Shown: positions 26,686 to 33,855 of the stretch, one piece after another
How the letters are laid out: each line of letters opens with the position of its first letter
How positions within the stretch are numbered: the first letter of the stretch is position 1
NCBI RefSeq assembly: GCF_001425165.1
Contig: NZ_LMDU01000001.1
Coordinates: 1,333,311-1,397,310, forward strand
Direction: 5' to 3'
Origin: Pelomonas sp. Root405
Lineage (GTDB): Bacteria; Pseudomonadota; Gammaproteobacteria; Burkholderiales; Burkholderiaceae_C
DNA length: 64,000 nt
The notes under the pieces: model-generated
Told to the model about the DNA's origin: nothing
The model's database searches: none
What the model saw: only the letters and a program-made list of their open reading frames with translations
Position numbers and translations under genes: made by a program

Positions 26686-27704
26686 CAAGTCAATTTCACC
26701 AGCTGCTTGCCGAAGTTCTTGCCCTTGAGCAGACCGATGAAAGCTTCGGGCGCCGAGGCGAGGCCTTCGGCGATGGATTCCCGGAACTTGAGTTTGCCGG
26801 TGGCGACCATGCCGCCCAGCTCCTTCAGCGCCTCGGGCCAGACTTCCATGTGCTCGGACACGATGAAGCCCTCGACCTTCATGCGGTTGACGAGGATGAG
26901 CTGGGGCGCCGCCATCGGAATGGGCTGGCCGTCGTAACCCGAGATCATTCCGCACATGGCCACGCGGCTGAAGGCATTGGCACGCAGCAGCACGGCGTCG
27001 AGGATGTAGCCGCCCACGTTCTCAAAGTAACCGTCGATGCCGTTCGGACACTCGGCTTTCAATGCCGCGGACAGCGAGCGCACATCGGCGTGCTGCTTGT
27101 AGTCGATGCAGGCGTCGAAGCCCAGCTCCTCGACGACGTAGCGGCATTTGTCGGTGCCGCCGGCGATGCCCACCGCGCGGGCGCCGCGCGCCTTGGCGAG
27201 CTGGCCGACGACGCTGCCCACGGCGCCGCTGGCGGCGCTGACGACGACCGTTTCACCGGCCTTCACGTTGATGATCTTCATCAGGCCGTACCAGGCCGTC
27301 ACGCCGGGCATGCCGACCGAGCCGAGGTAGGCGGACAGGGGGATGTGGGTCGTGTCGACCTTTTGCAGCACGCCGCGCTGCGTCGCATCGACGGTCTGGA
27401 ATTCTTGCCACCCGCCCATGCCGACGACCTTGTCGCCGACGGCGAAGTTGGCGTTTTTCGACTCGACCACCTCACCGACCGTGCCGCCGATCATCACCTC
27501 GTCCAGCGGCTGCGAGGCCGCGTAACTCTTGCTCTCGTTCATGCGGCCGCGCATGTAGGGGTCGAGGCTCAGGAAGTGGTTGCGCACGCGCACCTGACCG
27601 TTGGTCAGCGCGGCGAGCGGCGCCTCGACGAGGCGGAAGTTCTCGGGCGTGACCTCGCCCTTGGGGCGCGAGGCGAGGACGATCTGGCGATTGATTTGGC
27701 TCAT
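26685..27704 (-). CDS. NADP-dependent oxidoreductase, MDR superfamily (CurA/YncB-like)
   Basis: 339-residue zinc-independent medium-chain reductase of the leukotriene B4 dehydrogenase/curcumin reductase group. The N-terminal block LVEAPLAALTNGQVRVRNHF and SLDPYMRGRMNESKSYA is diagnostic. The NADP site is VVVSAASGAVGSVVGQLAKA with YFENVGG later in the Rossmann fold. Such enzymes reduce alkenal/one double bonds. The ATG at 27704 (MSQINRQIV) is preferred. First gene of the oxidoreductase-GNAT-SDR operon. Confidence 0.92.
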   Translation of the reverse strand: MSQINRQIVLASRPKGEVTPENFRLVEAPLAALTNGQVRVRNHFLSLDPYMRGRMNESKSYAASQPLDEVMIGGTVGEVVESKNANFAVGDKVVGMGGWQEFQTVDATQRGVLQKVDTTHIPLSAYLGSVGMPGVTAWYGLMKIINVKAGETVVVSAASGAVGSVVGQLAKARGARAVGIAGGTDKCRYVVEELGFDACIDYKQHADVRSLSAALKAECPNGIDGYFENVGGYILDAVLLRANAFSRVAMCGMISGYDGQPIPMAAPQLILVNRMKVEGFIVSEHMEVWPEALKELGGMVATGKLKFRESIAEGLASAPEAFIGLLKGKNFGKQLVKLT

Positions 27705-27784
27705 GGTGGGCTGTCTCTTCAAGCAACAGCCGCCATTGAAGCACCGCGCCAGGGCCCCCTGCGTCCCTGGGGCGACAACGAACT

Positions 27785-28051
27785 AGGGCCTGTTAACGCT
27801 ACGGCAATGGGTCGCGAAGGCCTGCCGCCAGGGGCCAATCAAGGCGCGACACGCCGCCCGCACTGATGTGCGGGCAAGTGGCGCAACGCCGAGTGGCCCC
27901 TGGCGGCAGGCCTTCCCTTCGGGTTGTGGCCAGAAAGGCCGCGCGCGGCGTTGCAAATGCTCGCCGGGTGTCCAACCCGGCTCCGCTTTGCGCCTTGCTC
28001 GCGGCCTTTCTGGCCACAACGCGACCCACTGCCGCAGTGTTAACAGGCCCT
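27785..28051. repeat. 267-bp multi-hairpin palindromic element with 32-bp terminal inverted repeats
   Basis: The termini form an inverted repeat starting AGGGCCTGTTAAC, with 29 of 32 bases matched (27785-27816 against 28020-28051). Inside are two perfect 21-bp inverted pairs: 27817-27837 with 27894-27914, and 27923-27943 with 28000-28020. Each of these two arms encloses its own small perfect hairpin (GCCCGCAC-TGAT-GTGCGGGC at 27856-27875; GCCGGGT...ACCCGGC near 27963-27981). The whole can fold as a terminal stem carrying two long hairpins. No protein is encoded. It fills most of the 357-bp gap between the MDR reductase and kdgR. It resembles a MITE or structured intergenic repeat. Confidence 0.85.
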
Positions 28052-28061
28052 GGGCGTCAGC

Positions 28062-28868
28062 TCAACCGCCGATCGTGATCGGAAAGTTCGTGCAGCCGAG
28101 CTTCTCGGAGATGTCCTTGCTGGCGTTCTGCAGCATCTTGACGACCTCGGGCGCCTTCTCGACATCGAAGCGGAAGGTCGGGAAGGACACGCTCATGCCC
28201 GCGATGGGCTGCCCCAGGCGGTCGAAGATGGGAACGCCCAGGCAGCGGATGTGGTCGTCGAATTCCTCGCGGTCCTCGCCGAAGCCTTGGCGCTTGACGG
28301 TGGCCAGTTCGGCCAGGAAGGCCGGGCGTTCGGTGATGGTCTTCTCGCGAAAGCGCGTGAAGGTGGCGCCGTCGAGGATGCGATCCCGGCGCTCGGGGTG
28401 CTCCCAGGCCATCAGCACCTTGCCGATGGCCGTGCAGTGCAGCGGCGCGCGGCGGCCGATGCGCGAGTACATGCCCAGCATGTGGCGCGAGTCGACCTTG
28501 TGGATGTAGATGATCTCGCTGTCGATCAGGCTGCCCAGGTGGACGGTCTCGCCGGTGGCGTCGGCCAGCATCTGCATGTGGTGCTTAGCCAGGTCGACCA
28601 GCTCGGGCGAGGGCAGGGCCTTGGCGCCAATCTCGAACATGCGCATGGCCAGGCCGTAGCGCTCGCTGTCGGCCTCCTGGCGCACATAGCCCAGGCTCTT
28701 CATCGTCTGCAGGAAACGGTAGACCGTGGCCTTGGGCATGGCCAGGCGCACCGACAGTTCAGTGATACCGATGTCACTGCGTTCGCCAAGCGCATTCAGG
28801 ATGGCGAACACCTTGAGTACCGCCGCAACCGATTCCGGTTGCTTTGAATCGCCAATGTCTTCGTCCAT
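28062..28868 (-). CDS. kdgR: IclR-family repressor, KdgR ortholog
   Basis: 268-residue regulator with an N-terminal winged helix (about 12-75) and a C-terminal IclR effector domain (about 90-260). The stretch ESVAAVLKVFAILNALGE, then IGITELSVRLAMPKATVYRF, and LQTMKSLGYVRQE follow enterobacterial KdgR closely. The effector domain keeps YIHKVDSRHMLGMYSRIGRR, TAIGKVLMAWEHPER and PIAGMSVSFPTFRF. KdgR represses pectin-degradation genes until it binds 2-keto-3-deoxygluconate or a related intermediate. It is located beside pel-pme-ogl-kduD, which fits. No candidate operator was found in front of kdgR itself. Confidence 0.88.
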   Translation of the reverse strand: MDEDIGDSKQPESVAAVLKVFAILNALGERSDIGITELSVRLAMPKATVYRFLQTMKSLGYVRQEADSERYGLAMRMFEIGAKALPSPELVDLAKHHMQMLADATGETVHLGSLIDSEIIYIHKVDSRHMLGMYSRIGRRAPLHCTAIGKVLMAWEHPERRDRILDGATFTRFREKTITERPAFLAELATVKRQGFGEDREEFDDHIRCLGVPIFDRLGQPIAGMSVSFPTFRFDVEKAPEVVKMLQNASKDISEKLGCTNFPITIGG

Positions 28869-28921
28869 CGTTTTGATTCTTTCGGGCGCTTGTTCCGGGA
28901 TTCGGAGAGACGGATTCTGAC

Positions 28922-30154
28922 TCAGGCGCGGCGCGGACCCGCGCCAGTGCGTATTTGCTCAACAAGACGATTGGGGTCGGCCGGGCGCAGCGCCGTGGTG
29001 TCGTAGACGTCCTCCGGCCGCCAGCCGACGTCGGGTGACAGGCCCTCGGTGGACAGCACCACGGGTCGGCCATTGAGGCGGTTGCCGCCGCGGTCGGCGA
29101 GTGCCGTGCCCTTCAGGCGCCGGATCAGCTGGCCGGGTGCGATGCCGGCGGGCAGTTCCCAGGCATTGGATTCCGCGACGACGCGCGACTGGAAGCCCAC
29201 GCCCAGGGAATAGCCGAAGTCCTCGGCTCGGTCGGCGCTGTAGAGATTGCAGGCCAGGTGCACGCGGCCGAAGCGCACCCGCGGCGTGCGCTCCTTGCAG
29301 GCGTGGAAGTGGTTGTGGTGCAGCGTCACGCGCAGCTTGCCGTCGTCGCCGACGTTGCTGTCGCTACCGCCGATCAGCATGGTCTTGTCGTGGTCGCGGA
29401 AGCGGCACCAGGACACGGTGACCAGGTCGCTGGCAAGAGTGATGTCGAGCAGGCCGTCGTGGTGCTGCACGCGGCGCCCGAGCCGGACGGGTTCGAGGTG
29501 GTCGGGGCGCTTGCCGTCGTCGAAGTGGCAGTGGTCTACCCAGACGCGCTCGGCACCGGTGAGGCTCAGTGGGTCATAGGCCGAGTTCCACTCGCCATGG
29601 CCGTTGTCGCGCGGCTCCCACGCGGGGAAGTGGTCATACGCGTCCGAGAAGCTCAGGTCCCGGATGATGATGTTGCTGACCTTGTTCAGGATCAGCGCGC
29701 CGTGCTGGAAGCCGGCGCCTGGCGCGGCGCCGATGAGCGTCGTGTTGGACGGCAGGCGCACGGAGATGGCCTGCGCCTGCCGTTTGGCGGAGCGGGCGCG
29801 GGCGTCTTCCAGCGGGCCCTTGGGATCGTCGCGGCCCCAGGTGGCGGGATTGAAGGCGCGGTCGAAGGCGTCGAAGTCGAAGGCCGGGTCGCGGAAGGAC
29901 TCGACGCCGCCCGGGCCCAGGTCGATCAAGGTGTGCACGCGGATGATCTTGGGTACGTCGCCCAGGCGCAGCGCTGCATCCAGGCCGGCGCGGTCGCGCA
30001 CGTCGACGATGTGCTCCGGCCTGGCACCGGCGCCGCCGGTGGTCTTGCCGACACCGGCCCAGCCCAGCGGGCCGGCTTGTTCGGGCAGCGTCGCGCAGGC
30101 GCCGACGGCGGGCAGGGCGGCGAGTGCGATCAGGTCGCGGCGGGTCAGGTTCAT
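28922..30154 (-). CDS. Pectate lyase, PL1 family, probable Tat/lipoprotein signal
   Basis: 410-residue parallel beta-helix lyase that cleaves polygalacturonate by calcium-dependent beta-elimination. The N-terminus has a twin-arginine start (TRRDLIALAAL) followed by a lipobox-like AVGAC, suggesting a membrane-anchored form. PL1 signatures are SVRLPSNTTLIG, ERVWVDHCHFDDGK, HHDGLLDITLASDLVTVSW, KTMLIGGSD and TPRVRFGRVHLACNLY (the arginine in RVRFG is the expected catalytic base). Overlaps the pectinesterase stop by 4 bp and is the last gene of the kduD-ogl-pme-pel set. Confidence 0.93.
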   Translation of the reverse strand: MNLTRRDLIALAALPAVGACATLPEQAGPLGWAGVGKTTGGAGARPEHIVDVRDRAGLDAALRLGDVPKIIRVHTLIDLGPGGVESFRDPAFDFDAFDRAFNPATWGRDDPKGPLEDARARSAKRQAQAISVRLPSNTTLIGAAPGAGFQHGALILNKVSNIIIRDLSFSDAYDHFPAWEPRDNGHGEWNSAYDPLSLTGAERVWVDHCHFDDGKRPDHLEPVRLGRRVQHHDGLLDITLASDLVTVSWCRFRDHDKTMLIGGSDSNVGDDGKLRVTLHHNHFHACKERTPRVRFGRVHLACNLYSADRAEDFGYSLGVGFQSRVVAESNAWELPAGIAPGQLIRRLKGTALADRGGNRLNGRPVVLSTEGLSPDVGWRPEDVYDTTALRPADPNRLVEQIRTGAGPRRA

Positions 30155-31248
30155 GGGCGGTTGTTGAACTCGAAAAGGCGGTTGGTCGCGGCGTCGAACG
30201 GCCGGCGCGAGGTGCTGGTGGTCCAGGGGCCGATGTGGGCGCCGATCTCGCTGTCGCGCACGACGGCCACCCCATTGGGGCTGACGCTTGCCGCCCAGGT
30301 GCCGTGCTTGACGCCTGCATCCCAGGCCCTGCCGATGGCGGCGCTGCCGACGGCAAGACCCGGTTCGCCGACGAAGCGGCTGTGCGTGACGAGAAAGCCT
30401 TGCGGCGTGTCGGGCGCCGTGCTGGGTGCCAGCACGATGCCGCCCTGGCCGGGCGCGCGGCGGTTGGCGCGGCTCAGGATGGTGCTGTGGCTGATGACAA
30501 GCACGGCATTGCCGAAGATGAAGTCCACGTCGCCGGCGACGAGGCTGTGGCGGATCAGCTGCCGTGCGGGCGCGTCCGGTGCGCGGCGTTTGGCATACAG
30601 CGTGTCCTGGTGGCCCAGCAGCCGCACGCCTTCGAGCTGGATGCGGTCGCCCATCAGCGTCAGTGCCACCGCTTGTGCGCCGCCGCTTTCACCGACGCCG
30701 GGCGGGTAGGCCTCGCCGCGGCGCACGCCGTCCATGGCGTCGTTGGCGATGGTCAGCGAGATCAGCTGCACGTCGTTGCTCTGCACCAGCATGCTGGTGC
30801 TGCCGCTGGTGCCGATGGTCGTCTTGCCCAACTCGGGCCAGCACGGGTGGGCGGGCTCGGTCTCGCCCTTGGGCTTGCCGGAGAAGCGGTTGTCCACCAG
30901 CACGACGGCGCCGGCGTCCAGCGCCGAGCCGACCAACGCCAGCGGCGGTTTGTCCTTGATGCACAGCGGGCCGCGGTAGGTGCCGGGCTGGATGTGGATC
31001 ACCCAGCGCTTGTCGCCCTCCTTGGCCTGATCCGGCACCTTGTCGATGGCGGCCTGCACGGACTCGCCCGGCTTGACGACGAAGTCGGGCGGCGTGACGC
31101 CGAGGTCAGCCAGCGCTGCGGGCTGCCAGTCGCCGAGGTAGGCCGCCGCGGTATGCGCGGCGGCCCGCTCGGCCGGCAGCTGCGGGCGTGCTTGCCCGTG
31201 AACTGCCGTGACTGCAAGCAAACCCAGCAGGGCCAGTGCGCGCTTCAC
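30151..31248 (-). CDS. Pectinesterase (pectin methylesterase, CE8)
   Basis: 365-residue exported esterase that removes methyl groups from pectin so that pectate lyases can act. Residues 1-20 are a signal peptide. CE8 motifs: QPGTYRG, GHQDTLYAKR (catalytic Asp), GDVDFIFGNAV (second catalytic Asp) and GRAWDAG (substrate Arg/Trp). It overlaps ogl upstream and the pectate lyase downstream by a few bases, showing a tightly coupled operon. Confidence 0.94.
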   Translation of the reverse strand: MKRALALLGLLAVTAVHGQARPQLPAERAAAHTAAAYLGDWQPAALADLGVTPPDFVVKPGESVQAAIDKVPDQAKEGDKRWVIHIQPGTYRGPLCIKDKPPLALVGSALDAGAVVLVDNRFSGKPKGETEPAHPCWPELGKTTIGTSGSTSMLVQSNDVQLISLTIANDAMDGVRRGEAYPPGVGESGGAQAVALTLMGDRIQLEGVRLLGHQDTLYAKRRAPDAPARQLIRHSLVAGDVDFIFGNAVLVISHSTILSRANRRAPGQGGIVLAPSTAPDTPQGFLVTHSRFVGEPGLAVGSAAIGRAWDAGVKHGTWAASVSPNGVAVVRDSEIGAHIGPWTTSTSRRPFDAATNRLFEFNNRP

Positions 31249-32414
31249 AGGTCCGCCAGGTAGAGGGCCGGCTCGACGCCGCTGTCGCGCTCCTTGTCGC
31301 AGCTGAACAGCACCTGCTTGTTGTCCGGTGTGAAGCTCGGGTGAGGGTGCGTGACCTGGCGGTTGTCCTTGTAGACGTCCCAGCCACTGTCATGCCTGGC
31401 GATGGGCCGCGTCGTGCCGGCCTTCAGGTCGAACAGGTGCAGATAGGGGTCGCCCACCAGCATCGCGTTGCTGGCCGTGCTGTCATGGCTGACTTTGCCC
31501 ACGCCATCGCCGACGATCAAGGTGCCGTCGTGGTTGCTCATCAGGTGCGAGCACTGCGGCATGGCGGTCAGCAGCTTGTTCTCCAGCGTGACCGGGTCCA
31601 GGCTGTAGATCCAGCGCTCGGGCGACTTGACGTTGTAGCTGACGTAGATCATGGCACTGCCGTCCGGCACCCAGAACTCGTGCGTGCAGCTCTCGCCGTC
31701 GAGGTGTTCCTTGCCGCAGCGGCGGTTAGTGCCGTCCTCGTTGATGAACCACATGCGCGCATCGATCAGGTCGTGCGGGCCTTCGTGGCAGTAGGCGACG
31801 GTGTTGTCGTCGAAGGGGCGGTACTGCGGGTGGCCCAGCCAGCCGCGCTGTTCCAGGATGACGGTGCGTTTGCCCGTCGCCAGGTCGACGCTGAACAGGC
31901 GGCACAGCGGCCGCTTGTGGAACATCTCGTTGAACTTCTGCCAGGTGTTCAGCGGGAACCAGTCGGCGGCCGAGATCTCGATGCCGACCATCTTCGTGCA
32001 GGCACTGTTGGACACCCAGGTGCCGTAGCCCACCCAGCCGTCGGGCACGACGTAGGCGACTTCTTCCTTGAGAGTCGACAGCTCCAGGCGGATCAGGTTG
32101 CGGTCGCCGCGCACGAAGTAGACGAAGCGGTCGTCCGGGCTCATGAAGGCACCGAACGTGTTCTCACCCGCGCCGTCGGTCAGCTGGATGGCCGTCTGTG
32201 AGGGCAGGTCCAGCAGGTGCAGGTTCCAGTTCGGGCTGGGCTGCGGGCCGAACTCACCGCCGAACATCAGCTTGGCGCCGTCGTTCGTGAAGCACTTTTG
32301 GTAGAAGTAGTTGCGATGGCAGGTGACATCGGGCGGCGTCAGGCGCGTGACGCGCGCGCCGGTGTCGGGGTCCTCGCGGGTGAGGAATTCAAACTTGCGT
32401 TCCGTGGATTTCAT
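31245..32414 (-). CDS. ogl: Oligogalacturonate lyase (PL22)
   Basis: 389-residue cytoplasmic lyase that splits unsaturated digalacturonate into two 5-keto-4-deoxyuronate units. It forms a seven-bladed beta-propeller. Recognisable segments include VTRLTPPDVTCHRNYFYQKC, GYGTWVSNSACTKMVGIE, YCHEGPHDLIDARMWF, CTHEFWVPDGSAMIYVSY and CSHLMSNHDGTLIVGDG; the histidines in these blocks are the expected metal ligands. No signal peptide, consistent with an intracellular step after transport. Lies 115 bases after kduD. Confidence 0.95.
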   Translation of the reverse strand: MKSTERKFEFLTREDPDTGARVTRLTPPDVTCHRNYFYQKCFTNDGAKLMFGGEFGPQPSPNWNLHLLDLPSQTAIQLTDGAGENTFGAFMSPDDRFVYFVRGDRNLIRLELSTLKEEVAYVVPDGWVGYGTWVSNSACTKMVGIEISAADWFPLNTWQKFNEMFHKRPLCRLFSVDLATGKRTVILEQRGWLGHPQYRPFDDNTVAYCHEGPHDLIDARMWFINEDGTNRRCGKEHLDGESCTHEFWVPDGSAMIYVSYNVKSPERWIYSLDPVTLENKLLTAMPQCSHLMSNHDGTLIVGDGVGKVSHDSTASNAMLVGDPYLHLFDLKAGTTRPIARHDSGWDVYKDNRQVTHPHPSFTPDNKQVLFSCDKERDSGVEPALYLADL

Positions 32415-32440
32415 GGCGTGGATGAATCAAGTGCAGAAAT

Positions 32441-32515
32441 GCAACCACGGAGCCACAGAGGCACAGAGAAGCAGCCGACTTGCATTTGCTCCGTGGCTCT
32501 GTGCCTCTGTGGTTG
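32441..32515. repeat. Inverted repeat built from 8-bp CCACRGAG-type units
   Basis: The left arm (32441-32468) contains three tandem octamers, CCACGGAG CCACAGAG GCACAGAG. The right arm (32490-32515) is its inverted partner with the units in reversed order, so the arms pair at 24 of 28 positions around a loop of about 21 nt. It sits between kduD and ogl on the same transcript and could partially terminate or protect the mRNA. Confidence 0.75.
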
Positions 32516-32529
32516 CCTTTGGTTTTTTC

Positions 32530-33291
32530 TCAGCGCGCGAGCCAGCCGCCGTCCACGGCGATGGTGTAGCCATTGACGTAGTCCGACGCCGTCGATGCCA
32601 GGAACACGACCGGGCCGGCCAGGTCCTCGGGCTTGCCCCAGCGGCCGGCGGGGATGCGGTCGAGGATGGCGCCGTTGCGCTGCTCGTCGGCGCGCAGCGC
32701 GGCGGTGTTGTTGGTGGCCATGTAGCCTGGGGCGATGGCGTTGACGTTGATGCCGTGCGAAGCCCATTCATTGGCCATCAGGCGCGTGATGCCCATGACA
32801 CCGCTCTTGCTGGCCGTGTACGAAGGCACGCGCACGCCGCCCTGGAAGCTCAGCATCGATGCGATGTTGACGATCTTGCCGCCCTTGCCCTGGGCCATGA
32901 AGACCTTGGCCACGGCCTGCGACAGGAAGAACACCGACTTCAGGTTCAGGTCCATCACATCGTCCCAGTCCGCCTCCGAGAACTTGATGGCGTCCTCTCG
33001 GCGAATGATGCCGGCGTTGTTGACGAGGACGTGCACCTCGCCGTTCAGCGCCTTGGCCTGGGCCACCAGGTCAGGGATGCAACTGGTGTCGCCCAGGTTG
33101 GCGCGCAGGTCGAGGAAGCGGCGGCCCAGGGCCTCGACGCCGGCCTTGGTCTCGTCGGGTTCGGAGACGTTGACGCCGACGACGTCAGCGCCGGCCTGTG
33201 CCAGCGCCAGCGCCATGCCCTGGCCGAGGCCGGTGTTGCAGCCGGTCACGATGGCCGTCTTGCCGGCCAGATTGAAGTTGTCGAGCACCAT
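32530..33291 (-). CDS. kduD: 2-dehydro-3-deoxy-D-gluconate 5-dehydrogenase
   Basis: 253-residue SDR that reduces 3-deoxy-D-glycero-2,5-hexodiulosonate to 2-keto-3-deoxygluconate in the pectin/alginate catabolic route. NAD site TGCNTGLGQGMA; NNAGIIRRED; the subfamily-specific stretch ASMLSFQGGVRVPSYTASKS with catalytic Ser, Tyr and Lys; then GVMGITRLMANEWA and INVNAIAPGYMATNNT. These match KduD proteins closely. First gene of the minus-strand pectin operon; its promoter region is shared with the divergent TonB receptor and holds two candidate KdgR sites. Confidence 0.95.
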   Translation of the reverse strand: MVLDNFNLAGKTAIVTGCNTGLGQGMALALAQAGADVVGVNVSEPDETKAGVEALGRRFLDLRANLGDTSCIPDLVAQAKALNGEVHVLVNNAGIIRREDAIKFSEADWDDVMDLNLKSVFFLSQAVAKVFMAQGKGGKIVNIASMLSFQGGVRVPSYTASKSGVMGITRLMANEWASHGINVNAIAPGYMATNNTAALRADEQRNGAILDRIPAGRWGKPEDLAGPVVFLASTASDYVNGYTIAVDGGWLAR

Positions 33292-33435
33292 TTTGTTTTT
33301 CCGTTCAGGGCAGGGTGGTCATGGGCTGGAGGCCATGGCCCAGTGGGTCGGCGTGGCCTGTGGTGGCTGTCGCCGTGACTTGCGTGGCAGATTTCCGTGC
33401 AGGGCGTTGCGGGCTTGCAGGTGAGACCGGTAGAG

Positions 33436-33452
33436 TTGAAACGCGGTTCCAA
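33436..33452. promoter_or_regulatory. Candidate KdgR operator 1 between kduD and TonB receptor
   Basis: TTGAAACGCGGTTCCAA, half-sites TTGAAAC and TTGGAAC (6 of 7 matched) with a 3-bp spacer. Best dyad of the four found; lies 144 bp upstream of kduD and about 400 bp upstream of the TonB receptor. Confidence 0.55.
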
Positions 33453-33513
33453 ATTCCTGGACAACCAGAGCTTAGGTGGGCTCCAAGTGTTGCGGAATCA
33501 TGGTTTCTATTTA

Positions 33514-33530
33514 GTGAACCGGTGTTCCGA
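33514..33530. promoter_or_regulatory. Candidate KdgR operator 2 between kduD and TonB receptor
   Basis: GTGAACCGGTGTTCCGA, half-sites GTGAACC and TCGGAAC with the same 3-bp spacer as the first copy. It is weaker than the first; 78 bp separate the two starts (about 7.4 helical turns). Confidence 0.38.
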
Positions 33531-33855
33531 TTTTGCCAGCTTGCACCTATCATCGTTCACAAGCCAGCCAAACGAGCACGACCATGAGCACTTGCTTCCC
33601 CGACGACGACGCGATCCGGAAGTCCCGCCGCGTTGCCGCGCCGGGCGCCGCTGCGGCTCTGCTGGAGCAGTTTTCCCCTTGTCGCAGCGCCTACCTGTAG
33701 GCGCGACGTGACAAGAGCCGGCGCTCGCACTGCAGCGTCGCCGGCGCAGAGATTACGGGTGCCCTGCGTGCGCCCGGGTTTGACACAAAGCCTTGCATAA
33801 CCCGAGAGCCGCCGACGCGCCAAAGCGCGCAGGCGGCCTGTACCAGGAGACACCC

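Larger units (their letters stand above)
33292..33855. other. Divergent control region between kduD and TonB receptor
   Basis: 564-bp intergenic region. It holds two candidate KdgR dyads (33436-33452, 33514-33530), then a weakly initiated 38-codon frame (33584-33700, MSTCFPDDDAIRKS...). It also contains strong hairpins GCGCCTAC-CT-GTAGGCGC (33687-33704) and GCCGGCG...CGCCGGC (about 33716-33746) in the leader of the TonB receptor. The long structured leader is unusual, but I do not recognise a known riboswitch. Confidence 0.5.

Noticed and set aside
28869-28921. KdgR autoregulatory operator in front of kdgR
   Set aside because: No dyad matching the 17-bp pattern was found between the kdgR start and the pectate lyase end, nor just upstream within the lyase gene.
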